NCBI RefSeq assembly: GCF_034044635.1
Contig: NZ_JAXCLX010000001.1
Location: forward strand, 2,170,001 to 2,234,000
Reading direction: 5' to 3'
Source of the DNA: Dongia rigui
GTDB lineage: Bacteria; Pseudomonadota; Alphaproteobacteria; Dongiales; Dongiaceae
DNA: 64,000 bases
Positions 52,607 to 64,000 of the stretch are shown here, piece after piece. Within the stretch, counting starts at the first letter, position 1. Each line of letters opens with the position of its first letter. The translations under genes and the position numbers were made by a program. Under the pieces are notes generated by a model. The model was not told where the DNA came from. It was given only the letters and a program-made list of their open reading frames with translations, and ran no database searches.

Positions 52607-54862
52607 ATGCCGACCATTGGTATTCGCGGCCGCATTGCCATCGCCGGGGCGCTGCTGTCCGGTATCGCCGTCGCCAGCGTCGCCGCCGTTCTGAGCTGGC
52701 AGGCCAGCAACAACCTCGAGGACCAGGCGCGGCTGGTGATGACCAATCTGGGCCGTTCCACGGCGGGCGATGTCGAGCGGCAATTCGTGCGTGCCATGTC
52801 GGCCGCGCGGACCTTCGGCGCTACGGTCGTCGGTTGGCGACAGGACAACCTGACCGACCGCGCGCGCTATAATTCGGTGCTGGCGGCCACCTTGGCGCCG
52901 GAAAAAACCTGGTTTGGCGCCTGGGGCACGTTCGAGCCCAATACCTTCGATGGCAAGGATGCCGATTTCGCTGGGAAAGACGACCAGCCGACGGCGGTCA
53001 AGAGCAATGGCCGCTATGTGCCCTATGCCTATCGCGGCGAGGGCGACAGCGTCGTGCTCGACAAATCCTATGATTTCGACAATTCAACGAACTCGCTGGA
53101 ATATTACGAAACGCCGATGAAGACCGGCCGCACCCATGTCACCGATCCGGCCGGCTGGGATTTTGGCGCCGGCAGCGTCGTGTGGCTGGTGTCGATCTGT
53201 GTGCCGGTGAAGGATGCGGCGGGGCAAATCCTGGGCGTCACCGGCATCGATTTCCGCTTGAACGAACTCATCGACCAGATCGCGGCGCAACGTCCGTGGG
53301 GCGAAGGCCGCGCGGCCCTCATCGACAATGCGGGCAATTGGGCGGCACACCCCGCTGGCATGGCCTTTGTCGGCGCCGTGGCCGATGATGCCTTCTACAA
53401 GGCCAATGCCGAGAAGATGCGCGCCGGCGAGATCGTGGTGGGCGAGGATTCGAGCAATCTGCTGGATGGCGATGTCCTTGCCAAGGAGGCCAATGCCGCG
53501 CTTGAGAAGGTGCAGAAGGAAGCGCATGACGCGGCGATTGCCGCCGGCAAGAGCGAGGACGAAGCCAAATCGGCAGCTTTGATCACCAAGCTGAAGGAGG
53601 CCGGCGACGGTTTCGGGATCCAGGCCGTTGACAGCTATTCGGTCCTGGTGCCGCTGAGCCTCGAGGATTCGCCGGACCGCTGGAGCATCAAGGTCAGCGT
53701 GCCAAAATCGCTGGTGCTGGCCAAGGTGAATGAGATGCGCAATTGGGCGCTGGTCATTGGCGCCGCCGCCATTCTGCTGTGCGTCATCCTTGCCTGGTTC
53801 GTGGGCCGTTCGATCGCCAAGCCCGTGACCGCCATGACCGGCACCATGCAGAAGATTGCCGCCGGCCATTTGGACGTCGCCATTCCGGCGCTGGGGCGCA
53901 AGGACGAAATCGGGCAGATGGCCGAGACGGTCGAAACCTTCCGCCAGAACGCGCTGCAGAACAAGGAACTGGTCGCCAACCAGGAAGCGATGAAAAGACA
54001 AGCGGAGGCGGAACAGCATCAAGGCCGCCTGCGCCTGGCCGATTCCTTCGAAGGCCAGGTCTCGGAAGCGATCGGCTCGATGGCGGCCACTTCGCGCGAG
54101 ATGGACAGCTCTGCCCAGCAGATGTCGCAGGTGAGCCTCGAGAATGTCGGTCGCAGCCAGAACGTGAGCCAGACGGCGACGCAGGTCTCGGAGAACGTGT
54201 CGTCGGTGGCGGCGGCAGTCGAAGAACTCTCCGCCTCGATCCGCGAGATCAGCCAGCAGGCCAACAATTCAAGCTCGATCGCGGTACAGGCCGCCGGCAA
54301 GGCGCACAGCACGGTGACGCTGGTGAATGCGCTGGTGGCGGCCTCTGAGCAGATCGGTTCGGTCGTGACCCTCATCAACGACATCGCGGGCCAGACCAAT
54401 TTGCTGGCGCTCAATGCCACCATCGAAGCGGCACGCGCCGGCGAGGCGGGCAAGGGATTTGCCGTGGTGGCGTCCGAGGTGAAGAACCTTGCCAACCAGA
54501 CGGCCAAGGCGACCGAAGAGATTTCGGCCCAGATCAACTCGATCCAGCAATCGACCGGGGCCGCTGCCGGCGAGATCGCGGAAGTGGCCAAGACCATCGA
54601 GCAGATCAGCCAGGTCAACAGCACCATTGCCGCCGCCGTCACCGAGCAGGATGCGGCCACCACCGAAATCGCCCGCGCGGTTTCGGAAGCGGCGACCGGC
54701 ACGGCGGAACTGCAGCAGCAGATCGGCCTGGTGTCGGAATCGGCGCAGAATTCCGGCCAGGCGGCCGGCGCCATGGTGCAGGCCGTGGGCCAGTTGCAGA
54801 GCCGCTTCCAGGATCTCGAGCACCGCATCGACGGCTTCCTTGCCAATGTGCGCGCTGGTTAG
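52607..54862 (+). CDS. Methyl-accepting chemotaxis protein with dCache domain
   Basis: A 751-residue chemoreceptor. After TM1 (about 8-30) comes a large periplasmic double-Cache domain (about 40-370). It has [39 protein letters not shown] and [20 protein letters not shown]; such domains often bind amino acids, amines or purines, but the ligand is unknown. An inserted charged helix ([18 protein letters not shown]) is unusual. TM2 is at about 378-400, then HAMP and signalling coil with [16 protein letters not shown] near 598. ATG 52607 is used because GGGGGGA precedes it; ATG 52592 is in frame. Confidence 0.93.
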   Translation: MPTIGIRGRIAIAGALLSGIAVASVAAVLSWQASNNLEDQARLVMTNLGRSTAGDVERQFVRAMSAARTFGATVVGWRQDNLTDRARYNSVLAATLAPEKTWFGAWGTFEPNTFDGKDADFAGKDDQPTAVKSNGRYVPYAYRGEGDSVVLDKSYDFDNSTNSLEYYETPMKTGRTHVTDPAGWDFGAGSVVWLVSICVPVKDAAGQILGVTGIDFRLNELIDQIAAQRPWGEGRAALIDNAGNWAAHPAGMAFVGAVADDAFYKANAEKMRAGEIVVGEDSSNLLDGDVLAKEANAALEKVQKEAHDAAIAAGKSEDEAKSAALITKLKEAGDGFGIQAVDSYSVLVPLSLEDSPDRWSIKVSVPKSLVLAKVNEMRNWALVIGAAAILLCVILAWFVGRSIAKPVTAMTGTMQKIAAGHLDVAIPALGRKDEIGQMAETVETFRQNALQNKELVANQEAMKRQAEAEQHQGRLRLADSFEGQVSEAIGSMAATSREMDSSAQQMSQVSLENVGRSQNVSQTATQVSENVSSVAAAVEELSASIREISQQANNSSSIAVQAAGKAHSTVTLVNALVAASEQIGSVVTLINDIAGQTNLLALNATIEAARAGEAGKGFAVVASEVKNLANQTAKATEEISAQINSIQQSTGAAAGEIAEVAKTIEQISQVNSTIAAAVTEQDAATTEIARAVSEAATGTAELQQQIGLVSESAQNSGQAAGAMVQAVGQLQSRFQDLEHRIDGFLANVRAG

Positions 54863-54974
54863 GTCGCGGCCAGGGAACCCGTCGCCCACCGCCTTGTTAA
54901 GGCGGCAGGCGTGCCGGCCCTGTTGCCGTCGTGCTAGTCTTTGATCGGCACCGGTTCATCAGGGGAGGTCCGTC

Positions 54975-55964
54975 ATGCAATGGCGCGGCGGTCGCAGGAG
55001 TTCAAACGTCTCTGACCAGCGCGGGTCCGGCGGCTTCGGCTCGCTGGGTGGCGGTGGCCTGGGCGGCCTGGGTGGTGGCGGCTTCGGCCGCGGCCCGCGC
55101 ATCGGCGGGCTGGGGCTGGTCGGGGTCATTGCCTTCTTCGTCATCGCCAGCCTGATGGGCGTCGATCCGACCAGCATCCTGACGGGCGGTGGTTCCGGCG
55201 GCGGCTCGGTGAGCCAGTCCCAAGATGGCGAGGTGGTGGGGGATATCCTCTCCGGCAGGTCGCGCTATGAGCAGGGTGCCGGTACCGGCGCCGGTACCGG
55301 CGATGCGACCACCGAGGACGAGTTGAAGGATTTCGTTTCCGTGATCCTCGCCAGCACTGAAGACGTCTGGGGCCAGATCTTCGCCGCGGGCAAGGGCAGC
55401 TACCGCCCGCCGACGCTGGTCCTCTTTTCCGGCGCCACGCAATCGGCCTGCGGCTATGCGCAATCGGCGATGGGGCCGTTTTATTGCCCGCCCGATCAGA
55501 AGGTCTATATCGACCTCGATTTCTATCGCGATCTCAGGAGCCGCTTTGAAGCGCCCGGCGATTTTGCCCAGGCCTATGTCATCGCCCATGAAGTGGGTCA
55601 TCATGTGCAGAACCTGCTCGGCATCGAAAAACAGGTGAGCCGCGCGCGCGCCGGGATGAGCGAGGCGGATGCCAATGCCTTGTCGGTCCGCGTCGAATTG
55701 CAGGCCGATTGCTTCGCCGGCATCTGGGCGCACCAGATCGAAGCCAGTGACCAGAATCTGACGCTCGAACCCGGCGACATCAAGGAAGGCCTCACCGCGG
55801 CCAGCGCCATCGGCGACGATCGGCTGCAACGAGAGGCCACGGGCCGTATCGTCCCCGACAGCTTCACCCATGGCAGCTCAGAGCAGCGCGTGCGCTGGTT
55901 CCAGCGCGGCCTCGACACCGGCGATCTGGAAGCCTGCGACACCTTCAACGCGGATACCCTGTAA
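54975..55964 (+). CDS. Neutral zinc metallopeptidase (YpfJ family)
   Basis: A 329-residue single-pass membrane protein of the Zn_peptidase (PF04228) family. The N-terminal 45 residues are Gly-rich and basic, followed by one helix ([18 protein letters not shown]). The large domain, probably periplasmic, has zinc site [17 protein letters not shown] and third ligand region [15 protein letters not shown]. It also shows [18 protein letters not shown] and [24 protein letters not shown] precedes the ATG. Substrate unknown. Confidence 0.92.
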   Translation: MQWRGGRRSSNVSDQRGSGGFGSLGGGGLGGLGGGGFGRGPRIGGLGLVGVIAFFVIASLMGVDPTSILTGGGSGGGSVSQSQDGEVVGDILSGRSRYEQGAGTGAGTGDATTEDELKDFVSVILASTEDVWGQIFAAGKGSYRPPTLVLFSGATQSACGYAQSAMGPFYCPPDQKVYIDLDFYRDLRSRFEAPGDFAQAYVIAHEVGHHVQNLLGIEKQVSRARAGMSEADANALSVRVELQADCFAGIWAHQIEASDQNLTLEPGDIKEGLTAASAIGDDRLQREATGRIVPDSFTHGSSEQRVRWFQRGLDTGDLEACDTFNADTL

Positions 55965-56002
55965 GGCATGGCTCGCTGACAGCCGAACCGAAACGCGCTA
56001 AT

Positions 56003-56824
56003 TTGCCCGGCGTGAGCACGCCAGTCGTTTCCATCATCATCGCCGCCTATCGAGCGCAGGGCTTTATTGCCGATGCGGTGCAGTCTGCCTGCGCCCAGGC
56101 GTTGCGCGAGATCGAGATCGTCGTGGCACCGGATGAACCGGCGGATTATGGCTTTCTGCAGCAGATCGATCCGCGTGTGCGGGTTTTGAAGGGCGTGCCC
56201 AAGCCGACTGGGCCGGGGCCGGCGCGCAATCGGGCGCTGGAGCATGCGCGCGGGCGCTTCATCGCGCTGCTCGATGCCGATGATCTTTTCGCGCCGGACT
56301 ATCTCTCGCTTCTGGTGCCGTTGGCAGACGCGGGCGGTGTCGCTTTCGGGCGGACGCGCATCACCGATTGGTCGGGGCGTGTCGTGCGCGAGGTGGGCGC
56401 GCGCGGCGGCGAGATTGGTTTTGCCGATTTTGCGACGGCCTTCGCCTCGCTCCATGCCGTCGTGCCGCGAGATGTTCAGCGCCGATGGCAAGACGTGCTG
56501 GCCGAAGACGTGCTGTTCGATCTCGAATCGCTGTCGCTCGGTGGTGGCCGGGCGCCGTTTGCCGGCGCTGCCGTCTATCAATTGCGCCAGCGGCCGCAAT
56601 CGGTGACGCGCGGTGCGATGTTTCTTGACGGCATCGGGCCCGGTTATGACCGGCTCATCGCGCTGGTGGCGGCAGGCGAAACATCGATCGCACTGGCGCA
56701 TAGGCCCAGCGTGATTGAGGTGTGGCGCAGCTGGCAGGCCATGAACGCGCGGTTCGTGGCGGCGACCGCCGCCGGTGACAGGCGCGACTACCAGCGCTTC
56801 GCAGCCGATGCAGCTGCTGTATGA
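56003..56824 (+). CDS. Family 2 glycosyltransferase
   Basis: A 273-residue soluble GT-A enzyme. It opens VVSIIIAAYRAQGFIADAVQ, with PGPARNRALEHARGRFIALL and the metal site LDADDLFAPDYLSLL, then a shorter acceptor domain (AEDVLFDLESLSLGGGRAPF). No membrane helices. The start is TTG 56003 or GTG 56012; neither has a clear ribosome binding site. It stands alone between a peptidase and a GGDEF gene, so the product is unknown. The RPQSVTRG end region is weakly conserved. Confidence 0.85.
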   Translation: MPGVSTPVVSIIIAAYRAQGFIADAVQSACAQALREIEIVVAPDEPADYGFLQQIDPRVRVLKGVPKPTGPGPARNRALEHARGRFIALLDADDLFAPDYLSLLVPLADAGGVAFGRTRITDWSGRVVREVGARGGEIGFADFATAFASLHAVVPRDVQRRWQDVLAEDVLFDLESLSLGGGRAPFAGAAVYQLRQRPQSVTRGAMFLDGIGPGYDRLIALVAAGETSIALAHRPSVIEVWRSWQAMNARFVAATAAGDRRDYQRFAADAAAV

Positions 56825-57106
56825 ATCCCATTCCAGTCATGCGCGCAAAAGTCATATGCGGACCCCTCGCCCACGGTCGAATTGGGGACGGTGACAAGGG
56901 CTGGCGTTGCCGGCGGGGCATAGGAATCTACATCCCGATGCGCGTTCCCGAGATTTGCGCTAATCTTTAACGACGTCGAAACGCCCGCAGCCACAGGGGA
57001 TGGCAAGCGCGATCTGCGCAGGTGCCCCGGCGGTTCGCGAAGCCTGGTGGTTGGGGAAGCGTGGCGGCTGGGGAAGCCTGGCGGTTGGGGAAGTTGGATC
57101 GGCAGC
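56825..57106. other. Spacer with 17-bp tandem repeat upstream of GAF-GGDEF gene
   Basis: No gene is seen. At 57039-57089 three tandem 17-base units (GAAGCCTGGTGGTTGGG and variants) are followed by a partial fourth ending near 57097. They end about nine bases before the GGDEF start codon. The unit is not a multiple of three, which argues against translation through it. Confidence 0.7.
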
Positions 57107-58222
57107 ATGCACCGTTTGATCGACATCGTTCAGGAAATGTCGCTGGCGCGCACGATCGACCGTGTCACGGAGATCGTGCGCCATGCCGCGCGCGAACTGG
57201 CCAATGCAGATGGCGCCACCTTCGTGCTGCGCGATGGCGAGCACTGCTTCTACAAGGATGAGGAAGCCATTGCGCCGCTGTGGAAGGGCAAGCGCTTTCC
57301 CATCGCCGATTGCGTCAGCGGCTGGTCGATGCTCAACCGCCGCCCCGCGGTCATCCCCAATATCGCAGACGATCCGCGCGTCCCATACGAGGCTTACCGC
57401 CCGACCTTCGTCAAAAGCATGGTGATGGTGCCGATCCGGACCCTCGATCCCATTGGCGCGATCGGCGTCTATTGGGCGCGGCATTACCAGGCCGACGCGT
57501 ATCAGGTGCAGGTTCTGCAGGCGCTGGCCGATTCGACCTCCATCGCGCTGGAGAATGTGCAGGTCTATGCCGAGTTGGAGAGCCGCATCGAAAAGCGGAC
57601 CCAGGAACTGGCCGCGGCCAACCGGCATCTTGTGAGCGAGATCGAGGAACGCCAGCGCGTCGAGGCAGCGATGCGCGAGTTGTCGCTGACCGACGATCTC
57701 ACCGGCATCTATAACCGGCGCGGCTTCAAGTTGCTGGCCGACCGCGCGCTCGAAGCCGCCAGGCGGCGCGGCGTCTATTGTCACCTCATCTATCTCGATC
57801 TCGATGGGCTGAAGAGTCTCAACGATGCCGAAGGCCATGCGGCAGGCGACATGCTGCTGCGCGAGGCGACGGGCTTGTTGCAGAACGTGTTTCGCAGGAC
57901 CGATATCGTGGCGCGCCTCGGCGGCGATGAATTCGCCGTGCTGGCGGTCGACAGCAACACCTCCGCAGACGATATCCGGCGGCGGCTGGCGACCGCGCTC
58001 AGCAACCACCAGCGGATCGGCGCGCAGCGACTGCAGGGGAGCCATCTTGGCCTTGGCGACACGCGGGCGCCGCGCTTGTCCTTCAGCGTGGGCCATGTCG
58101 ACGTGGCGCCGGAGCAGACCGACAGCCTGGAAGCGTTGCTGGCGCTGGCCGACAGCCGTATGTATGCCCAGAAGGTGGCCCGCCGACAGGCGCCGCCCGT
58201 GGTCCTCGCCACCCACCACTGA
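57107..58222 (+). CDS. GAF-GGDEF diguanylate cyclase
   Basis: A 371-residue soluble cyclase. The GAF domain (about 10-155) includes MVMVPIRTLDPIGAIGVYWA, followed by a coiled-coil linker (LESRIEKRTQELAAANRHLV). The GGDEF domain has LTDDLTGIYNRRGFKLLADR, YLDLDGLKSLNDAEGHAAGD and active site [10 protein letters not shown]. The RxxD inhibitory motif (RRTD) stands five residues upstream. ATG 57107 is chosen because the frame further up is the 17-base repeat. Its ligand is unknown. Confidence 0.9.
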   Translation: MHRLIDIVQEMSLARTIDRVTEIVRHAARELANADGATFVLRDGEHCFYKDEEAIAPLWKGKRFPIADCVSGWSMLNRRPAVIPNIADDPRVPYEAYRPTFVKSMVMVPIRTLDPIGAIGVYWARHYQADAYQVQVLQALADSTSIALENVQVYAELESRIEKRTQELAAANRHLVSEIEERQRVEAAMRELSLTDDLTGIYNRRGFKLLADRALEAARRRGVYCHLIYLDLDGLKSLNDAEGHAAGDMLLREATGLLQNVFRRTDIVARLGGDEFAVLAVDSNTSADDIRRRLATALSNHQRIGAQRLQGSHLGLGDTRAPRLSFSVGHVDVAPEQTDSLEALLALADSRMYAQKVARRQAPPVVLATHH

Positions 58223-58285
58223 TCCCTTGCCGCAGAGCGCCTGTTCCGGTAATGTTCCAGCTCCGGAATGAGGGGATGGGACATC

Positions 58286-58972
58286 ATGAAACTCTATGCC
58301 GGGCGCCTCAGCCTGTTTTCGCGCAAGGTCGAGATCGCCCTGGCCGAGAAAGGCATCGCGGTCGAGCGCGAATTCGTGGCCTTCACGCAGGAACGGGGCT
58401 ACGCGCCCAAGCACCCGGCGGTGCTGGCGCATAACCCGAAGCGCCAGGTGCCGGTGCTGGTCGATGGCGACCTCGCCCTGTTCGATTCCACCGTGATCTT
58501 CGAATATCTCGAGGAGCTTTGTCCTCAGCCGCCGCTATACCCGGTGACGCCCAAGGAACGCGCGCGTTGCCGCCTGCTGGAGGTCGATGCCGACGAGATT
58601 CTCTTCGCCCCGGTGCGCCAGTTGCTGTTCCGGACCGAGCCACCCGCTGCCGATCCGGGCGTCCATGCCGGGCGGGTGGCTTCGGCGGCGGAAGCGGAGG
58701 CGGCGATCGCCGCGCGCTTTGCCGATCTCGATGCGCGGCTGGCCGGTGCCGATTTCTTCTGCGGGTCACTGTCGGTCGCCGATATCGCGCTGTTCATGAC
58801 CGTGCTGTTCACCCAGCGCCTGAGCGGGCCGCCACTCGATCCTCACCCGCAACTCGCCGCCTGGTACCGCCGCCTCCTCGCCCGACCCGCTTTTGCCCGC
58901 GTTGCCGCGGAAATCGCCGAGGCGGACAGGGAATTGTCGCCCGCTTTGTCTGCGGCCCCATCCGCCGGCTAA
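58286..58972 (+). CDS. Glutathione S-transferase family protein
   Basis: A 228-residue two-domain GST. The thioredoxin-like N-terminal domain starts MKLYAGRLSLFSRKVEIALAE, with the cis-Pro motif RQVPVLVDGD and glutathione-contacting DSTVIFEYLEE. The helical C-terminal domain has FFCGSLSVADIALFMTVLF. A Ser at the RLSLFSRK position may be the activating residue. AGGGGATGGG lies upstream of ATG 58286. Physiological substrate unknown; the stringent-starvation/GST-like group is possible. Confidence 0.9.
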   Translation: MKLYAGRLSLFSRKVEIALAEKGIAVEREFVAFTQERGYAPKHPAVLAHNPKRQVPVLVDGDLALFDSTVIFEYLEELCPQPPLYPVTPKERARCRLLEVDADEILFAPVRQLLFRTEPPAADPGVHAGRVASAAEAEAAIAARFADLDARLAGADFFCGSLSVADIALFMTVLFTQRLSGPPLDPHPQLAAWYRRLLARPAFARVAAEIAEADRELSPALSAAPSAG

Positions 58973-59260
58973 AAGGTTAACGCGAAAGTCTCGCAACAAG
59001 CCTTGCGGCATCTTTGGCGCATAAAGTTTTCAGCCCTGTCGCGTTTGCAAATTATCATCCTAATTCAGAGGCTTGATGATTCATCGCCACGGTCGGTCAG
59101 GGGCTGTTGATTAGCCTGAAACCATGTGTTACTAACCCGCCGCCTGTCGCAGCGCGGAAAGCCGCTGCGAAGGGCCGGTTGAGTTTGTGTCGGCACTGCA
59201 TGTGCCCAAGAATTTCTCCGTAAAATCAATTATTTAAGACCAGGGATGGGGGCAGGTATC
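58973..59260. promoter_or_regulatory. Leader and promoter region of the atp operon
   Basis: This gap of 288 bases precedes atpH. A plausible promoter is TTGATT (59107-59112), a 17-base spacer, and TACTAA (59130-59135), only a partial match to consensus. Downstream, CGCAGCG (59148-59154) pairs with CGCTGCG (59163-59169) as a leader hairpin. No F0 genes or atpI are present. Confidence 0.4.
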
Positions 59261-61365
<2,105 letters not shown>

Positions 61366-61394
61366 CGCTCGCTACTTGTTGAGAAGGGGCAGCA

Positions 61395-62276
61395 ATGCCG
61401 AGCCTTAAGGATCTCAAGATCCGCATCAACAGCACCAAGAACACGCAGAAGATCACCTCTGCGATGAAGATGGTGTCTGCAGCCAAACTGCGTCGCGCGC
61501 AGGAGCAGGCGGAAGCCGCCCGTCCCTATGCCGAGCGCATGGAGAAGGTGCTGGGCGCCCTGGCGGCCTCGATGGCCGGCAAGGACAACGCCCCGGCGCT
61601 CCTCGGCGGCACCGGTCGCGACCAGGTGCAGCTGGTGGTCGTCATGACGTCCGACCGGGGCCTGTGCGGTGCGTTCAACTCGTCGATCACGCGCCAGGCG
61701 CGCAAGACGATCCGCGACCTCAAGGCGTCCGGCAAGACGGTGAAGATCATCACCGTCGGCCGCAAGGCCAAGGACCAGTTGCGCCGCGAGTTCAGCAACG
61801 ACATCGTCGCCTCGTTCGAAGAGATCGCGCGCCCACGCATCACCTTCGAGACGGCCGAGAAGATCGCCATCCAGATCCGCAACATGTTTGCCGCGGGCGA
61901 GTTCGACGTCTGCACCATCATCTACAACAAGTTCAAATCGGCGATCGCGCAGATCGTGACCGTGCAGCAGCTCATTCCCTTCGCGAATGCCGTTGCCAAT
62001 GAGAACAATGCCGGTCCGGCAGCGCTCTATGAATACGAGCCGGACGAGGAATCGATCCTTGCCGATCTGCTGCCGCGCAATATCGCGATGCAGGTCTATC
62101 GCGCGCTGCTCGAAAACTCGGCCTCCGAGCATGGTGCGCGCATGACCGCCATGGACAATGCGACCCGCAATGCGGGCGACATGATCAACAAGCTGACCAT
62201 CAATTACAACCGGACCCGCCAGGCGAACATCACCAAGGAGCTGATCGAAATCATCTCCGGCGCTGAAGCCGTCTGA
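61395..62276 (+). CDS. atpG: ATP synthase F1 subunit gamma
   Basis: The rotating central shaft of F1. The N-terminal helix is [20 protein letters not shown] plus [19 protein letters not shown], the middle has [19 protein letters not shown], and the C-terminal helix carries the signature [20 protein letters not shown] and [13 protein letters not shown]. Length 293 is normal. AAGGGG lies ahead of the ATG. It lies 29 bases after atpA. Confidence 0.98.
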   Translation: MPSLKDLKIRINSTKNTQKITSAMKMVSAAKLRRAQEQAEAARPYAERMEKVLGALAASMAGKDNAPALLGGTGRDQVQLVVVMTSDRGLCGAFNSSITRQARKTIRDLKASGKTVKIITVGRKAKDQLRREFSNDIVASFEEIARPRITFETAEKIAIQIRNMFAAGEFDVCTIIYNKFKSAIAQIVTVQQLIPFANAVANENNAGPAALYEYEPDEESILADLLPRNIAMQVYRALLENSASEHGARMTAMDNATRNAGDMINKLTINYNRTRQANITKELIEIISGAEAV

Positions 62277-62300
62277 TCCGGACTGAAGAGATCGTTTTAA

Positions 62301-63734
<1,434 letters not shown>

Positions 63735-63743
63735 AGCAGACAA

Positions 63744-63813
63744 CGCGGCAGTGGTGGAACAACCCACCGCTGCCGCGGTTGAGACCGAAAAACCGGCCGT
63801 CCGCGGCCGGTTT
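63744..63813 (+). promoter_or_regulatory. Two strong hairpins between atpD and atpC
   Basis: The first has arms CGCGGCAGTGGTGG (63744-63757) and CCACCGCTGCCGCG (63764-63777) with one wobble pair. The second has AAACCGGCCG (63790-63799) and CGGCCGGTTT (63804-63813), perfect. Neither has a proper T-run. They may slow transcription or protect the upstream mRNA from 3' exonucleases, lowering epsilon relative to beta. Confidence 0.7.
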
Positions 63814-63859
63814 GCGTCAGGGGCCCGGTTGGGTCTTTGAAATCTAAGAAGGGTGGAAC

Positions 63860-64000
63860 ATGGCGGATCAGGTGCATTTCGAGCTCGTCTCGCCGGAACG
63901 GCTGCTGTTCTCGGCCAATGTGAGCGAGATTGTCATCCCGGGCACTGAGGGTGACTTTGCGGTCCTTCCTGGCCATTCCAACCTCATTTCGACCATTCGC
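63860..64000 (+). CDS. atpC: ATP synthase F1 subunit epsilon (partial)
   Basis: The N-terminal 47 codons run to the window edge and continue beyond it. They read MADQVHFELVSPERLLFSAN, then VSEIVIPGTEGDFAVLPGHSN, the beta-sandwich start of AtpC. AAGGGTGGAAC precedes the ATG. The subunit couples the gamma shaft and inhibits ATP hydrolysis. Confidence 0.96.
   Translation, partial: MADQVHFELVSPERLLFSANVSEIVIPGTEGDFAVLPGHSNLISTIR

Overview
The window reads as a chromosomal segment of a high-GC alphaproteobacterium, probably of the Rhodospirillales type. This is inferred from gene content and order, not from any search. The markers are: an F1 ATP synthase operon (atpHAGDC) with no F0 genes beside it; aroA-cmk-rpsA-ihfB with a LapA-type gene; a divergent FYDLN-acid (TIGR02300) gene next to a tRNA-Ala; and ffh-rpsP-rimM-trmD-rplS-leuC. 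I see no phage, IS element, plasmid origin or CRISPR array. Sampled lines give about 65% GC, except for one gene near 18.5-20.0 kb that is clearly AT-richer.

Layout. 0-2.4 kb: the end of an unknown gene, a structured intergenic region, a Cache chemoreceptor and a 46-residue basic protein. 2.4-8.3 kb: tRNA-Ala(GGC), TIGR02300 protein, aroA, cmk, rpsA, ihfB, lapA-like. 8.3-13.6 kb: a membrane glycosylation cluster (one plus-strand GT-C-like protein; on the minus strand a GtrB-like GT2, GtrA and two GT87 paralogues). 13.7-18.4 kb: a ROK regulator divergent from a D-xylose-type ABC importer. 18.5-20.0 kb: an isolated PIN-domain protein. 20.3-25.9 kb: ffh, a VOC protein, rpsP-rimM-trmD-rplS and leuC. 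25.9-30.2 kb: a PAS-GGDEF cyclase, a PAS_5-type protein and an Aer-like receptor ending in PilZ. 30.2-36.3 kb: L,D-transpeptidase, MBL-fold hydrolase, MFS transporter, response regulator, ribA and a hypothetical protein. 36.4-40.7 kb: methyltransferase, secreted LamG-like protein, PhoR-like kinase and HAD phosphatase, separated by two families of dispersed palindromic repeats. 40.9-44.9 kb: LysR regulator, a 2-oxoglutarate oxygenase plus HD-domain pair resembling the TmpA/TmpB phosphonate pathway, then a PstS-like protein behind a Pho-box-like promoter. 45.0-50.1 kb: YciI, LysR, a DoxX-like/DUF305 fusion, xerC, DUF484 and a transaldolase-like gene. 50.2-59.0 kb: priA, a dCache chemoreceptor, a zinc peptidase, GT2, GAF-GGDEF and GST. 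59.3-64.0 kb: atpH, atpA, atpG, atpD and the start of atpC.

How it fits together. Most of the window is housekeeping: translation, protein export, the shikimate and leucine pathways, riboflavin, replication restart and ATP synthesis. The accessory parts are signalling (three chemoreceptors, two diguanylate cyclases with intact I-sites, one chemoreceptor with a c-di-GMP-binding tail), envelope glycosylation, xylose uptake, and a possible phosphorus-scavenging region. In that last region the oxidative phosphonate-cleavage-like pair is directly followed by a PstS gene lacking pstCAB, with the PhoR-like kinase a few kilobases upstream.
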